DNA of 6,404 nt from DATBMY01 sp036554605. GTDB taxonomy: Bacteria > Acidobacteriota > Blastocatellia > UBA7656. The stretch is from contig DATBMY010000178.1 of assembly GCA_036554605.1 (NCBI GenBank), positions 1 to 6,404 on the forward strand, read 5' to 3'. Under the pieces are notes generated by a model. That model had not been told where the DNA came from. It did not search any database and worked only from the letters and a program-made list of their open reading frames with translations. Positions 1 to 6,240 of this stretch are shown piece by piece. Each line of letters starts with the position of its first letter. Positions within the stretch are counted from its first letter, which is position 1. The position numbers and the translations under genes are program-made.

Positions 1-7
1 TAGGGGA

Positions 8-21
8 CAGCTTACAGCTGG
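8..21. repeat. Short inverted / paired 7-base repeat at the window edge
   Basis: CAGCT at 8-12 and AGCTG at 16-20 form a perfect 5-base inverted repeat around TAC. The same stretch also reads as two related heptamers, CAGCTTA (8-14) and CAGCTGG (15-21). Either reading is visible. The second fits the heptamer arrays that follow at 36-63 and 74-111. It is short enough to be chance if taken alone, and the array may continue outside the window. Confidence 0.35.
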
Positions 22-35
22 TAGTCAATTCCCGT

Positions 36-63
36 ATCACAAATCTATAATCTCATATTTCAA
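36..63. repeat. Degenerate AT-rich heptamer tandem repeat (consensus ATCTCAA)
   Basis: Four head-to-tail 7-base units read ATCACAA, ATCTATA, ATCTCAT and ATTTCAA. They match the consensus ATCTCAA at 6, 5, 6 and 6 of 7 positions. A further unit at 64-70 (ATACGAT) matches poorly. The array lies in the non-coding stretch after the dehydrogenase stop codon. No open frame or ribosome-binding site explains it. Short tandem heptamers of this kind are known as STRR repeats in filamentous cyanobacteria. Whether these are related is unknown. Confidence 0.55.
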
Positions 64-73
64 ATACGATCTT

Positions 74-111
74 ACCTGACAAGCCCTGGCCCCCGACCCC
101 TGACCTCCGAC
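74..111. repeat. GC-rich heptamer tandem repeat (consensus CCCYGAC)
   Basis: Units of seven bases run CCCTGGC (84-90), CCCCGAC (91-97), CCCTGAC (98-104) and CTCCGAC (105-111). A fifth copy, ACCTGAC (74-80), is set off by three bases. The array ends 3 bases before the stop codon (114-116) of the dehydrogenase gene. On the minus strand it would give a G-rich RNA 3' end, but there is no stem followed by a U-run, so it is not a classical terminator. Three G-tracts could conceivably matter for RNA structure, which is speculation. Confidence 0.65.
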
Positions 112-113
112 CC

Positions 114-884
114 TTACCAGCAGGTATAGCCTCCGTCGGCGACAACAACGCTGCCGGTCATAAGGCTTGAGGCGTCCGATGCGAGAAACAATACCACGGA
201 CGCAATCTCGGGGGGTTGCCCGACGCGGCGCATAGGCGTCATTTCAAGCCAGGTCTGAAACCATTCGGGGTTATCCATGCCGCGCCGTGTCATGGCCGTT
301 TCAATGTAGGTCGGGGCTACGGCATTAACGCGTACTCCTCGCCCGGCCCATTCGGCCGCAAGCGATTTTGTCAGCAGGTGCACCGCCGCTTTCGACGCGT
401 TGTAGTGACACTGCGGCTGCGGTTTGTTGGAGATTATCCCCGACATCGAGCCTATATTGATTATGCTGCCTTTGCCCGCATTCAGCATATGACGGCCAAA
501 AGCGCGGCAGCACCAGAACACGCCGTTGAGGTTTATATCTATAACTTTCAACCATTCTTCATCACTCATCTGTTCGGCCGGAGTGTTAAAGGCGATGCCC
601 GCGTTGCAGACAAGTATGTCAACGCCGCCGTGCTTTTCGACTACTTGATCGGCGGCGGCGGTCACGTCCGCCGGCCTTGTGACGTCGAGCTGCAACACTT
701 CAGACTCGAAGCCTGATCGGGCCAGCTCCTGTTGGCCGGAGGCGGCGACTTCAGGGTCTATCTCCGCAATAATGAGCCTGGCGCCCGCTTCACCTAGCGC
801 GCGCGCGCAAGCAAGACCGATGTTTCGCCCGCCCCCGGTAATTACCGCGACCCGATTTGAAAGATCATACTTTTCAAGATACAT
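114..884 (-). CDS. Short-chain dehydrogenase/reductase, probable polyol (galactitol-type) dehydrogenase
   Basis: A complete 256-residue classical SDR, presumably cytoplasmic and NAD-dependent, likely oxidising an imported polyol to a ketose. Visible motifs are the nucleotide-binding T16-G-G-G-R-N-I-G23, acidic E41 at the end of strand 2 (favours NAD over NADP), C93-N-A-G96, N118, S146 and Y161-x3-K165 of the Asn-Ser-Tyr-Lys tetrad, and the DGGY end. From memory, the GVFW/RAFGR, LAAEWAGRGVRVNA and TWLEMTPM stretches and the C-terminal YTxW recall Rhodobacter sphaeroides galactitol dehydrogenase, whose terminal Trp helps hold a magnesium ion. It is the last gene of the transporter operon, 24 bases after the ATPase. 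GGAG sits 5 bases before the ATG. Oddities are N21 where most SDRs have Gly, and Cys93 in place of the first Asn of NNAG. The family is certain; the substrate is inferred, and another secondary alcohol is possible. Confidence 0.9.
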   Translation of the reverse strand: MYLEKYDLSNRVAVITGGGRNIGLACARALGEAGARLIIAEIDPEVAASGQQELARSGFESEVLQLDVTRPADVTAAADQVVEKHGGVDILVCNAGIAFNTPAEQMSDEEWLKVIDINLNGVFWCCRAFGRHMLNAGKGSIINIGSMSGIISNKPQPQCHYNASKAAVHLLTKSLAAEWAGRGVRVNAVAPTYIETAMTRRGMDNPEWFQTWLEMTPMRRVGQPPEIASVVLFLASDASSLMTGSVVVADGGYTCW

Positions 885-908
885 ACCGGCTCCAGTCGAT
901 TCTAAACC

Positions 909-1982
909 TCAGATTGCCTCGCCTGAGGAGTTAAACAGGTGACAGTTGCGGCCATCGACCTCTACCCCAACGCGGTCGTGTATGCGCGCGGCGCTGTCGC
1001 CTCTGGTCTCAATAGTGATCCTCTTGCCGTCATCGATCTGAATATAGAGATATGTTTCACTGCCGAGCCGCTCGGCAACGATAACTTCTCCATGAAATTG
1101 ACCCGGTTGACTTAAATGCAGGTGCTCGGGTCTTATGCCCAGAGTGACCGGCTCATCCGGCTTCAGATTGTTCGATCTATCGGGCAATTCCAGCTCGCCG
1201 GCTCCCGGCAGCGCAATAATGACGCCGGACTGGCTAGCCGCTTTCACGCGCGCGGGCAACAGGTTCATGGCGGGCGAACCGATGAAGCCCGCGACAAAGA
1301 GATTCCTGGGACGCTGGTAAAGCTCAAGCGGCGTTCCAACCTGTTCTATCGCGCCGTCCCTCAGCACTACGATCTTATCCGCGAGGGTCATCGCCTCGAC
1401 CTGATCGTGTGTTACATAGATCATGGTTGTATTCAAGCTTTCGTGAAGGCGCGCGATCTCGATTCGCATCTGCACGCGCAGGCCCGCGTCCAGATTAGAG
1501 AGCGGCTCATCAAAAAGGAAGACTTTCGGGTTGCGCACGATGGCGCGTCCTATCGCCACGCGCTGTCGCTGGCCGCCGGAAAGCTCCCGCGGCTTTCGCT
1601 CAAGCAGCGATTCGAGCTGGAGTATTCGAGCGGCCTCTCGGACCTTCTTATCCCGCTCGGCTCTGGAAACGCCCGCGAGCCGCAGGCTGAAGCTCATATT
1701 GTCGGCCACCGTCATGTGCGGATAGAGCGCGTAGCTTTGAAATACCATTGCGAGGCCGCGTTTGTCGGGAGGTACGTCGTTGACTCTCTGGCCGTCGATC
1801 AGAAGTTCGCCCCGTGTGATTTCCTCCAGCCCCGCGATGAGACGCAGCAGCGTCGATTTTCCGCAGCCCGACGGGCCGACAAAGACGACGAAGCCGCGGT
1901 CTTCGATTTCAAGGTCGACGCCCTTTATCACTTCAACGTCGCCAAAGCTTTTCGAGATGCGCTGTAATGTCACTGTTGCCAT
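909..1982 (-). CDS. smoK: Sugar/polyol ABC importer ATPase, MalK/UgpC/SmoK family
   Basis: A 357-residue ABC ATPase of the carbohydrate-import CUT1 class, the usual length for the family. It should work as a dimer on the inner face of the membrane, powering the two permeases encoded upstream. In order: Walker A GPSGCGKST (36-44), Q-loop Q82, signature LSGGQRQR (134-141), Walker B VFLFDEP (154-160) with catalytic E159, D-loop SNLDA, and switch His192. The C-terminal regulatory TOBE/OB region follows from about 235, with GFIGSPAMN (232-240) and IRPEHL (283-288). All catalytic residues are intact. The gene begins 14 bases after the second permease; GAGGG lies 8 bases before the ATG. ATPases of this class are nearly interchangeable between sugar systems, so the smoK label rests on the operon more than on this protein. 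Confidence 0.95.
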   Translation of the reverse strand: MATVTLQRISKSFGDVEVIKGVDLEIEDRGFVVFVGPSGCGKSTLLRLIAGLEEITRGELLIDGQRVNDVPPDKRGLAMVFQSYALYPHMTVADNMSFSLRLAGVSRAERDKKVREAARILQLESLLERKPRELSGGQRQRVAIGRAIVRNPKVFLFDEPLSNLDAGLRVQMRIEIARLHESLNTTMIYVTHDQVEAMTLADKIVVLRDGAIEQVGTPLELYQRPRNLFVAGFIGSPAMNLLPARVKAASQSGVIIALPGAGELELPDRSNNLKPDEPVTLGIRPEHLHLSQPGQFHGEVIVAERLGSETYLYIQIDDGKRITIETRGDSAARIHDRVGVEVDGRNCHLFNSSGEAI

Positions 1983-1996
1983 CTAATGAACCCTCG

Positions 1997-2818
1997 TCAC
2001 TTGACCGCGCCGAAGGTGAGGCCGCGAACGAGCTGGCGCTGGCTGAGCCAGCCAAAGATCAGTATAGGCGCGATTGCCATGGTCGATGCGGCCGACAGCT
2101 TGGCCCAGAACAGGCCTTCGGGCGCCGAAAAGGATGCTATGAAAGCTGTGAGCGGAGCGGCGTCGGAGGTCGTGAGATTCAGGCTCCAGAATGCTTCATT
2201 CCAACAGAGTATGATCGACAGCAGCGCGGTTGATGCGGTGCCGGGCGCGGCCAGCGGCATCAGCAGGTAGAGGAGTTCCTGACGGGGCCGCGCGCCGTCC
2301 ATTCGACCGGCTTCGAGTATCTCCTTTGGCACCTCCTTATAAAACGTGTAGAGCAGCCATACTACAATCGGCAGGTTGATCAGGGCGTAGATAATGATAA
2401 GTCCGATCCTCGTATCGAGCAGGTCGAGGTCGCGAAAGAGTATGTAAACCGGCACCAGCACGCCGACCGGAGGCAGCATTTTCGTAGAGAGCATCCACAG
2501 CAGCGTCCCGCGCGTGCGCTTGCTCGGAAAGAAGGCGAGGGCGTAAGCCGCCGGAATAGAAAGCCCGAGCGCGAGCAGGGTCGCGCCTATTGAAATCAAG
2601 ACGCTGTTGGTAGCCGAGTTTATATAGTTTGCCCGCTGATGCACCGCTTCATAGTTTTCAAGCGTCGGCTCAAACAACAGCAGCGGAGGGGTTGTGACCG
2701 CGTCGATTTCAGTCTTGAATCCCGACAGCAGCATCCAGAGAATTGGGAAGAACATCAGTAGAGCAGCGCCCCAGGCGATCAGCGTGACGAGGAGCTTCTT
2801 AAAAAGTGAGGGCTTCAT
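1997..2818 (-). CDS. smoG: Polyol/sugar ABC transporter permease, MalG/SmoG type
   Basis: A 273-residue inner-membrane permease (BPD_transp_1 family), forming the channel with the upstream permease. It shows about six hydrophobic segments, the first near residues 10-32 and the last near 246-260. The cytoplasmic ATPase-coupling loop reads EAGRMDGA (169-176) with P188, a variant of the EAA motif with Gly for the third residue. WNEAFWSLNLT (206-216) and the following PLTAFIASFSAPEGLFWAKLS region are, from memory, typical of sorbitol/mannitol permeases (SmoG/MtlG) and are the best substrate clue among the membrane proteins. It starts 6 bases after the preceding permease. Its GGAGG ribosome site (2830-2834, 11 bases from the ATG) lies within the last codons of that gene, suggesting translational coupling. 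Permease function is firm; polyol specificity is probable. Confidence 0.93.
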   Translation of the reverse strand: MKPSLFKKLLVTLIAWGAALLMFFPILWMLLSGFKTEIDAVTTPPLLLFEPTLENYEAVHQRANYINSATNSVLISIGATLLALGLSIPAAYALAFFPSKRTRGTLLWMLSTKMLPPVGVLVPVYILFRDLDLLDTRIGLIIIYALINLPIVVWLLYTFYKEVPKEILEAGRMDGARPRQELLYLLMPLAAPGTASTALLSIILCWNEAFWSLNLTTSDAAPLTAFIASFSAPEGLFWAKLSAASTMAIAPILIFGWLSQRQLVRGLTFGAVK

Positions 2819-2824
2819 TTTCGA

Positions 2825-3721
2825 TCAAGCCTCCAGCGTCCGAGCTATCGTGCGAACCAGAAAGATGGCCACGATGTTTGCCAGAATGATTGCGATGACG
2901 CCGCCCGCCGACGCGCTGCCGACATCGAATTCAAGCAGCGAGCGTATATAGATCAAGAAAGCAAGGTTGGTGGTCGCAAGCCCCGGCCCGCCCGATGTGG
3001 TGACGAATATTTCAGCGAAGATCGAAAGGAAAAAGATCATCTCGATCATAATCACCACGCTGATCGCGCGCCTCAAATGAGGGAGAATGATATAGAAGAA
3101 CATGTTGACCGACCGCGCGCCGTCCATGCGCGCCGCTTCTTTCTGTTCCTGATCTATCGACTGAATTGCCGTGAGAAGAATCAGAAGCGCAAACGGCAGC
3201 CACTGCCAGGAGACAATAATGACGATAGATGTCATCGGCCAGTTGCCGAACCAGTCTATGCTTTCAAGCCCGACCATGCGCATCAGATAGGCGACAAGGC
3301 CGTTGACCGGGTGCAACATCATATTCTTCCATACCAGCGCGCTCACCGTCGGCATAACAAAGAACGGGGCTATGACGAGCAGCCGGGCGACGGGGCGGCC
3401 AAAGAACTCCTGATCGAACAGCACCGCCAGCAGCGTTCCAAAAACCACGGTGACCGCGAGCACCGAAACGACCAGCACCAGCGTGTTCATCATGGCCGTC
3501 CACAGCGTCGAGTCGGTCAGAAGATTTGTATAATTATCAAAACCGGCAAATCCCGTGATGGAAGGATTCAAAAGATTGTAGCGCTGAAAGGAGAACCAGA
3601 GGGTCATCGCGAGCGGCACGATCATCCACAGCAGCAGGACCAGTATGGCGGGTGACAACAGCGGCAGCGTGTTTACGCGGCGCTTGCTTGCGCTGATGCG
3701 ACTTTTAGCCACTGCTGTCAT
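2825..3721 (-). CDS. smoF: Polyol/sugar ABC transporter permease, MalF/SmoF type
   Basis: A 298-residue inner-membrane permease of the BPD_transp_1 family, partner of the SmoG-like protein. A basic, Ser-rich N-terminus (KSRISASKRR) stays in the cytoplasm. Six hydrophobic segments follow, at roughly residues 20-45, 79-103, 112-131, 163-184, 220-242 and 268-290. The coupling loop is a canonical EAA motif, E195-A-A-R-M-D-G201, with I-L-P214 further on. The length fits short MalF-type permeases such as SmoF; the large periplasmic loop of E. coli MalF is absent. The gene starts 16 bases after the binding-protein stop, but no purine-rich Shine-Dalgarno is visible in that gap. Its yield may therefore be low relative to the binding protein, as is common in these operons. 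The ATG at 3721 is the first one available; a slightly later start is possible. Confidence 0.92.
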   Translation of the reverse strand: MTAVAKSRISASKRRVNTLPLLSPAILVLLLWMIVPLAMTLWFSFQRYNLLNPSITGFAGFDNYTNLLTDSTLWTAMMNTLVLVVSVLAVTVVFGTLLAVLFDQEFFGRPVARLLVIAPFFVMPTVSALVWKNMMLHPVNGLVAYLMRMVGLESIDWFGNWPMTSIVIIVSWQWLPFALLILLTAIQSIDQEQKEAARMDGARSVNMFFYIILPHLRRAISVVIMIEMIFFLSIFAEIFVTTSGGPGLATTNLAFLIYIRSLLEFDVGSASAGGVIAIILANIVAIFLVRTIARTLEA

Positions 3722-3737
3722 GAAATCCGGTTATATC

Positions 3738-5051
3738 TTATTTAATGTATCCTGCCTGTCTCATGGTTCTTTCGGTCGCGCGCTGCGCGGTTTCAAGCGC
3801 CTGATCGACCGACATCTGGCCCGAAAGCGCGGCGGCGAGCGATTGACCTACCTGTGTCCCTATGCCTTGAAATTCGGGAATGGCGACGAACTGCACTCCG
3901 GTGTAAGGAACGGGTTCGGCGGTCGGGTGGGCCGGGTCGGCCGCAAGAATTGCCTTCAGCACGAAGTCCGCGAACGGGGCCGCTTTTTTGTATTCGCTGT
4001 TCTCATATGTCGATTTTCGAGTACCCGGCGGAACGACGGTCCAGCCTTCGCTCTCGCCAACCAGCTTTACGTATTCCTTTGAGGTCGCCCATTTCAAAAA
4101 CTGCCTGGCGGCGTCCGCCCGCTTTGAAGAGGTTGGAATCGCGAGCCCCCACGCCCAGGCCCAGCCCGCGCCGTTGGGGACCCTGGCCGTTGGCGCGCTC
4201 GTGAATCCGACTTTGTCATAGACCTTGCTCTGGCTCCTGTCAAAAATGTACCCGGCGGCCGATGTGGCATCTACCCACATCGCGGAGTTGCCGTTGGCAA
4301 ACAGGGCGCGGCTTTCGTTGTGCCCGTTTGAGCTTGCGCCGGGCGGCCCGTAGTTTCTTAAGAGGTCCGCGTAAAAGTTGACCGCCTCTTTCCATGCGGG
4401 AGAAGTCAGCTGGGGGTTCCAATCCATATCGAACCACCGGCCCCCGAAAGTATTCACCATCGTGGTGACAAAGGCCATGTTTTCGCCCCATCCCGGTTTC
4501 CCCCGCAAGGCTATGCCATATATGCCGTTCCGCGGGTCATGCAGCTTAGCGGCGAATTCCTTGATCTGGTCATATGTCGGACTGTCGGGCATAACGATAC
4601 CCGCCTTCTGAAAAAGGTCCGTGCGATAAAACGTGAAAGAGCTTTCCGCGTAAAATGGGACCGCATACATCTTGCCTTCATAGGAGAGTCCATTACGAAC
4701 CGGTTCTAATATATCGCCGTAGTCATAATCATCGCCCAGATCATCCACGGCTAAGAGATGGCCCTGCTTGCCCCAGATTGGAGTCTCGTAAGCGCCGATG
4801 GTGATGATATCGAACTGCCCGCTGCCGGTAGTAATATCGGTTGTCACGCGCTGGCGCAGGACATTCTCTTCGAGCACTACCCACTCCAGAGCGATGCCGG
4901 TCTTCTCTTCAAATTGCTTGGAGAGTTTCTGCATTATGATCATGTCCGAGTTATTAACGGTGGCGATCGTCAGCTTCTTAGCCTGTTCAGCCTTGCAGCC
5001 GGCGATCAACGAAATGGCCGCGAGCGCGACGGCCAGTATTAACCTTTTCAT
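3738..5051 (-). CDS. smoE: Lipoprotein solute-binding protein, SmoE/MtlE-type (polyol) family 1
   Basis: A 437-residue extracellular solute-binding protein (SBP_bac_1 family) that captures the substrate outside the inner membrane and delivers it to the permeases. The signal peptide has K2-R3, a hydrophobic stretch (4-17) and a lipobox I16-A-G-C19, so Cys19 should be lipidated and hold the protein to the membrane. The mature part shows, from memory, hallmarks of sorbitol/mannitol binders: TIATVNNSDM (28-37), FDIITIGAYETPIWGKQG (80-97), VPFYAESSFTFYRTDLF (131-147), GKPGWGENMAF (184-194), NTFGGRWFDMDWN (200-212) and MWVDAT (258-263). Its length is normal for the family. It is the first gene of the operon, behind a likely promoter and an excellent ribosome site. 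Related binders for other polyols or disaccharides cannot be excluded from motifs alone. Confidence 0.93.
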   Translation of the reverse strand: MKRLILAVALAAISLIAGCKAEQAKKLTIATVNNSDMIIMQKLSKQFEEKTGIALEWVVLEENVLRQRVTTDITTGSGQFDIITIGAYETPIWGKQGHLLAVDDLGDDYDYGDILEPVRNGLSYEGKMYAVPFYAESSFTFYRTDLFQKAGIVMPDSPTYDQIKEFAAKLHDPRNGIYGIALRGKPGWGENMAFVTTMVNTFGGRWFDMDWNPQLTSPAWKEAVNFYADLLRNYGPPGASSNGHNESRALFANGNSAMWVDATSAAGYIFDRSQSKVYDKVGFTSAPTARVPNGAGWAWAWGLAIPTSSKRADAARQFLKWATSKEYVKLVGESEGWTVVPPGTRKSTYENSEYKKAAPFADFVLKAILAADPAHPTAEPVPYTGVQFVAIPEFQGIGTQVGQSLAAALSGQMSVDQALETAQRATERTMRQAGYIK

Positions 5052-5058
5052 GCTTCAT

Positions 5059-5065
5059 CTCCTCC
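5059..5065 (-). promoter_or_regulatory. Strong Shine-Dalgarno of the binding-protein gene
   Basis: On the minus strand GGAGGAG lies 7 bases before the ATG at 5049-5051, near-ideal in match and spacing. An overlapping ATG (5058-5056) falls too close to this site and in another frame, so the ATG of MKRLIL, which yields a proper lipoprotein signal peptide, is the start. Confidence 0.85.
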
Positions 5066-5090
5066 AGGGCCCTTTTGAAAGCGGAGACTG

Positions 5091-5120
5091 ATTCTTAACA
5101 AATCGGGACCCTTTTTTCAA
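5091..5120 (-). promoter_or_regulatory. Candidate sigma-70-type promoter for the transporter operon
   Basis: Reading the minus strand, TTGAAA (5115-5120) matches a -35 box at 5 of 6 positions. It is followed after 18 bases by AAGAAT (5091-5096), 4 of 6 to TATAAT. With 17-base spacing the -10 reads TAAGAA. Transcription would start near 5084 and leave a leader of about 33 bases that carries the Shine-Dalgarno. This is the best-matching pair I saw in the gap, but the -10 is imperfect and it is a prediction only. Confidence 0.45.
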
Positions 5121-5161
5121 TAACGACGCAGGGCAGGGCTGAAACAAAGCCAGCCACACCG

Positions 5162-5171
5162 GGTCGCGACC
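5162..5171. promoter_or_regulatory. Perfect 10-base palindrome upstream of the promoter (possible operator)
   Basis: GGTCGCGACC is its own reverse complement, centred on a CG step and about 46 bases upstream of the candidate -35 box. LacI-family regulators often use palindromes with a central CG, and an activator could also bind at this distance. No regulator gene is in the window, and a GC-rich 10-mer palindrome can arise by chance. Confidence 0.25.
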
Positions 5172-5274
5172 GCTCGCTGCACTGACCTCTTGCCTTATTT
5201 CATGAGCCTTCCATCCTCTGGCTAGGAAGCGGTCATCTTATGGCGGGCCAATAAGGGCGTGTTGCTTTATGGCT

Positions 5275-6159
5275 TTAAGGGTTTTTACTCACTCTAAAAG
5301 GATAATTGCCGATGGTCGCCGGGACCGCTCCGTCAATGCCCTCGACCGTGAGGTGATAAATCCCCGGCGGATAGAAGCGCGAGTTCGTACCGATTGATAG
5401 ATAGTTATTAAGGCTCGTCCTGAAACCACCTTTTCTAAGAACTAATCGATTATTATCGTCAAGAATCGTTACGCGGTAGTCCTTATATTTCGATTCATCT
5501 TCAAGTACCAGCAACAACAGAAAATCGACCGGTGTCCGCGGAAGGGAGATTTCATCGATGGCACCTGAAGTGGTATCTCCGGTCCTTCGCGCGGAATGCA
5601 GATTGAAGATCGGCACGTTAATAGCCGGCTGGCTCCAACCTCCGGATCCGTCATCGCCGGTCGATTGTCGCTGCTCGTCTTGATGCTTCGCTTCAAGCTC
5701 TTGCAGTTGCTCGGTCAAGCCTCGCTCTTTTTCTTGATGCCCCTGCTCGGATATAGAAGCGCTTTCTCTCTCCTCTTCGTAGTGGCGTTCCCATTGAGCG
5801 GAGGCGTTCTTAGCTTGATCGACCTCCGATCTCAAGCGCAATATCTCGTTGACTGTAAAGAACGCTCCGATAATAGCGGCCATCAATATGAGGCCTGCCG
5901 TAACCGCAAGGGGGGCGCGGGGGAGGTGGCGCAAAGAAGACCAGAACCCTCTGTTCGCCTCCTGGCTTTCCGGCTGTAAGGAATGCTGAGTTGTCAGCAG
6001 GCGCAGACCTTGAAGGAAGTCTCCGGTCGTCTTTAAACGGTCGATACATTGCGGACAATCGACGAAATGCTCCTCGAACCGCGCGCTCTCATCGGTTGTC
6101 AGCCTGCCGCTTAAGTACTGCCCTACGAGATCGAATTGTTCAGCGTAATCATGCGTCAT
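5275..6159 (-). CDS. Membrane anti-sigma factor with zinc-finger head and extracytoplasmic C-terminal domain
   Basis: A 294-residue single-pass membrane protein. The cytoplasmic head (about 1-50) has Y15-L-S-G-R-L and the zinc-binding H31-x3-C35-x2-C38 signature of ZAS/zf-HC2 anti-sigma factors, which hold an ECF sigma factor inactive. A hydrophobic helix spans about 84-103. A charged, Glu/Gln-rich stretch from about 105 to 165 is likely coiled coil. A Gly-rich linker (about 168-175) leads to a beta-rich domain (about 177-294), probably the sensor on the outer face. The C-terminal domain is not one I can name. The gene follows the sigma-factor gene at 81 bases, the usual order for such pairs. 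The ATG at 6159 is the first start after an in-frame TGA about 15 bases upstream; its ribosome site is weak (GAGGG, 12 bases away). The signal sensed is unknown. Confidence 0.85.
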   Translation of the reverse strand: MTHDYAEQFDLVGQYLSGRLTTDESARFEEHFVDCPQCIDRLKTTGDFLQGLRLLTTQHSLQPESQEANRGFWSSLRHLPRAPLAVTAGLILMAAIIGAFFTVNEILRLRSEVDQAKNASAQWERHYEEERESASISEQGHQEKERGLTEQLQELEAKHQDEQRQSTGDDGSGGWSQPAINVPIFNLHSARRTGDTTSGAIDEISLPRTPVDFLLLLVLEDESKYKDYRVTILDDNNRLVLRKGGFRTSLNNYLSIGTNSRFYPPGIYHLTVEGIDGAVPATIGNYPFRVSKNP

Positions 6160-6166
6160 CCGCGCT

Positions 6167-6196
6167 CTATACCCTCAGATTAAAAGTGCCGGTCAC
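6167..6196 (-). other. Possible 9-codon leader frame before the anti-sigma gene
   Basis: On the minus strand a GTG at 6194-6196 opens nine codons (VTGTFNLRV) and a TAG, ending 7 bases before the anti-sigma ATG. It is the first standard start after an orphan Shine-Dalgarno at 6211-6217, but the 15-base spacing is too long for efficient initiation. It could be accidental. Confidence 0.12.
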
Positions 6197-6210
6197 CCTG
6201 AATTTATCGC

Positions 6211-6217
6211 ACCTCCT
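6211..6217 (-). promoter_or_regulatory. Orphan consensus Shine-Dalgarno between sigma and anti-sigma genes
   Basis: AGGAGGT on the minus strand is a full match to the anti-Shine-Dalgarno of 16S rRNA, yet no ATG, GTG or TTG lies 5-13 bases downstream. The anti-sigma start is 51 bases away. It might load ribosomes for the next gene, mark an unrecognised non-standard start, or be coincidence. Confidence 0.4.
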
Positions 6218-6240
6218 AAAATATGATCGATATCACCGGA

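Noticed and set aside
1116..1967. Long plus-strand open frame (283 codons) opposite the ATPase gene
   Set aside because: It is fully antisense to an intact, motif-complete ABC ATPase, and its translation shows no recognisable motif. Long antisense frames are expected in GC-rich coding DNA.
3077..3655. Plus-strand open frame (192 codons) opposite the first permease gene
   Set aside because: The translation is extremely rich in Arg, His and Gln, typical of a shadow of hydrophobic permease codons, and the permease on the other strand is clearly real.
5137..5155. Hairpin GGCTG/CAGCC with a 9-base loop as a terminator for the anti-sigma gene
   Set aside because: The stem is only 5 bases and no U-run follows on the minus strand; it lies well downstream of the stop codon.
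5208..5229. Inverted repeat CTTCC/GGAAG with a 12-base spacer as an operator
   Set aside because: It is five bases per arm, with mismatched flanks and a competing overlapping TCCT/AGGA pairing. This is within what chance gives in a gap of this size.
5497..5529. Second transmembrane helix in the anti-sigma factor (the VDFLLLLVLE stretch)
   Set aside because: The hydrophobic run is only about 8 residues and is flanked by charged residues, which fits a buried beta strand of the C-terminal domain rather than a membrane span.
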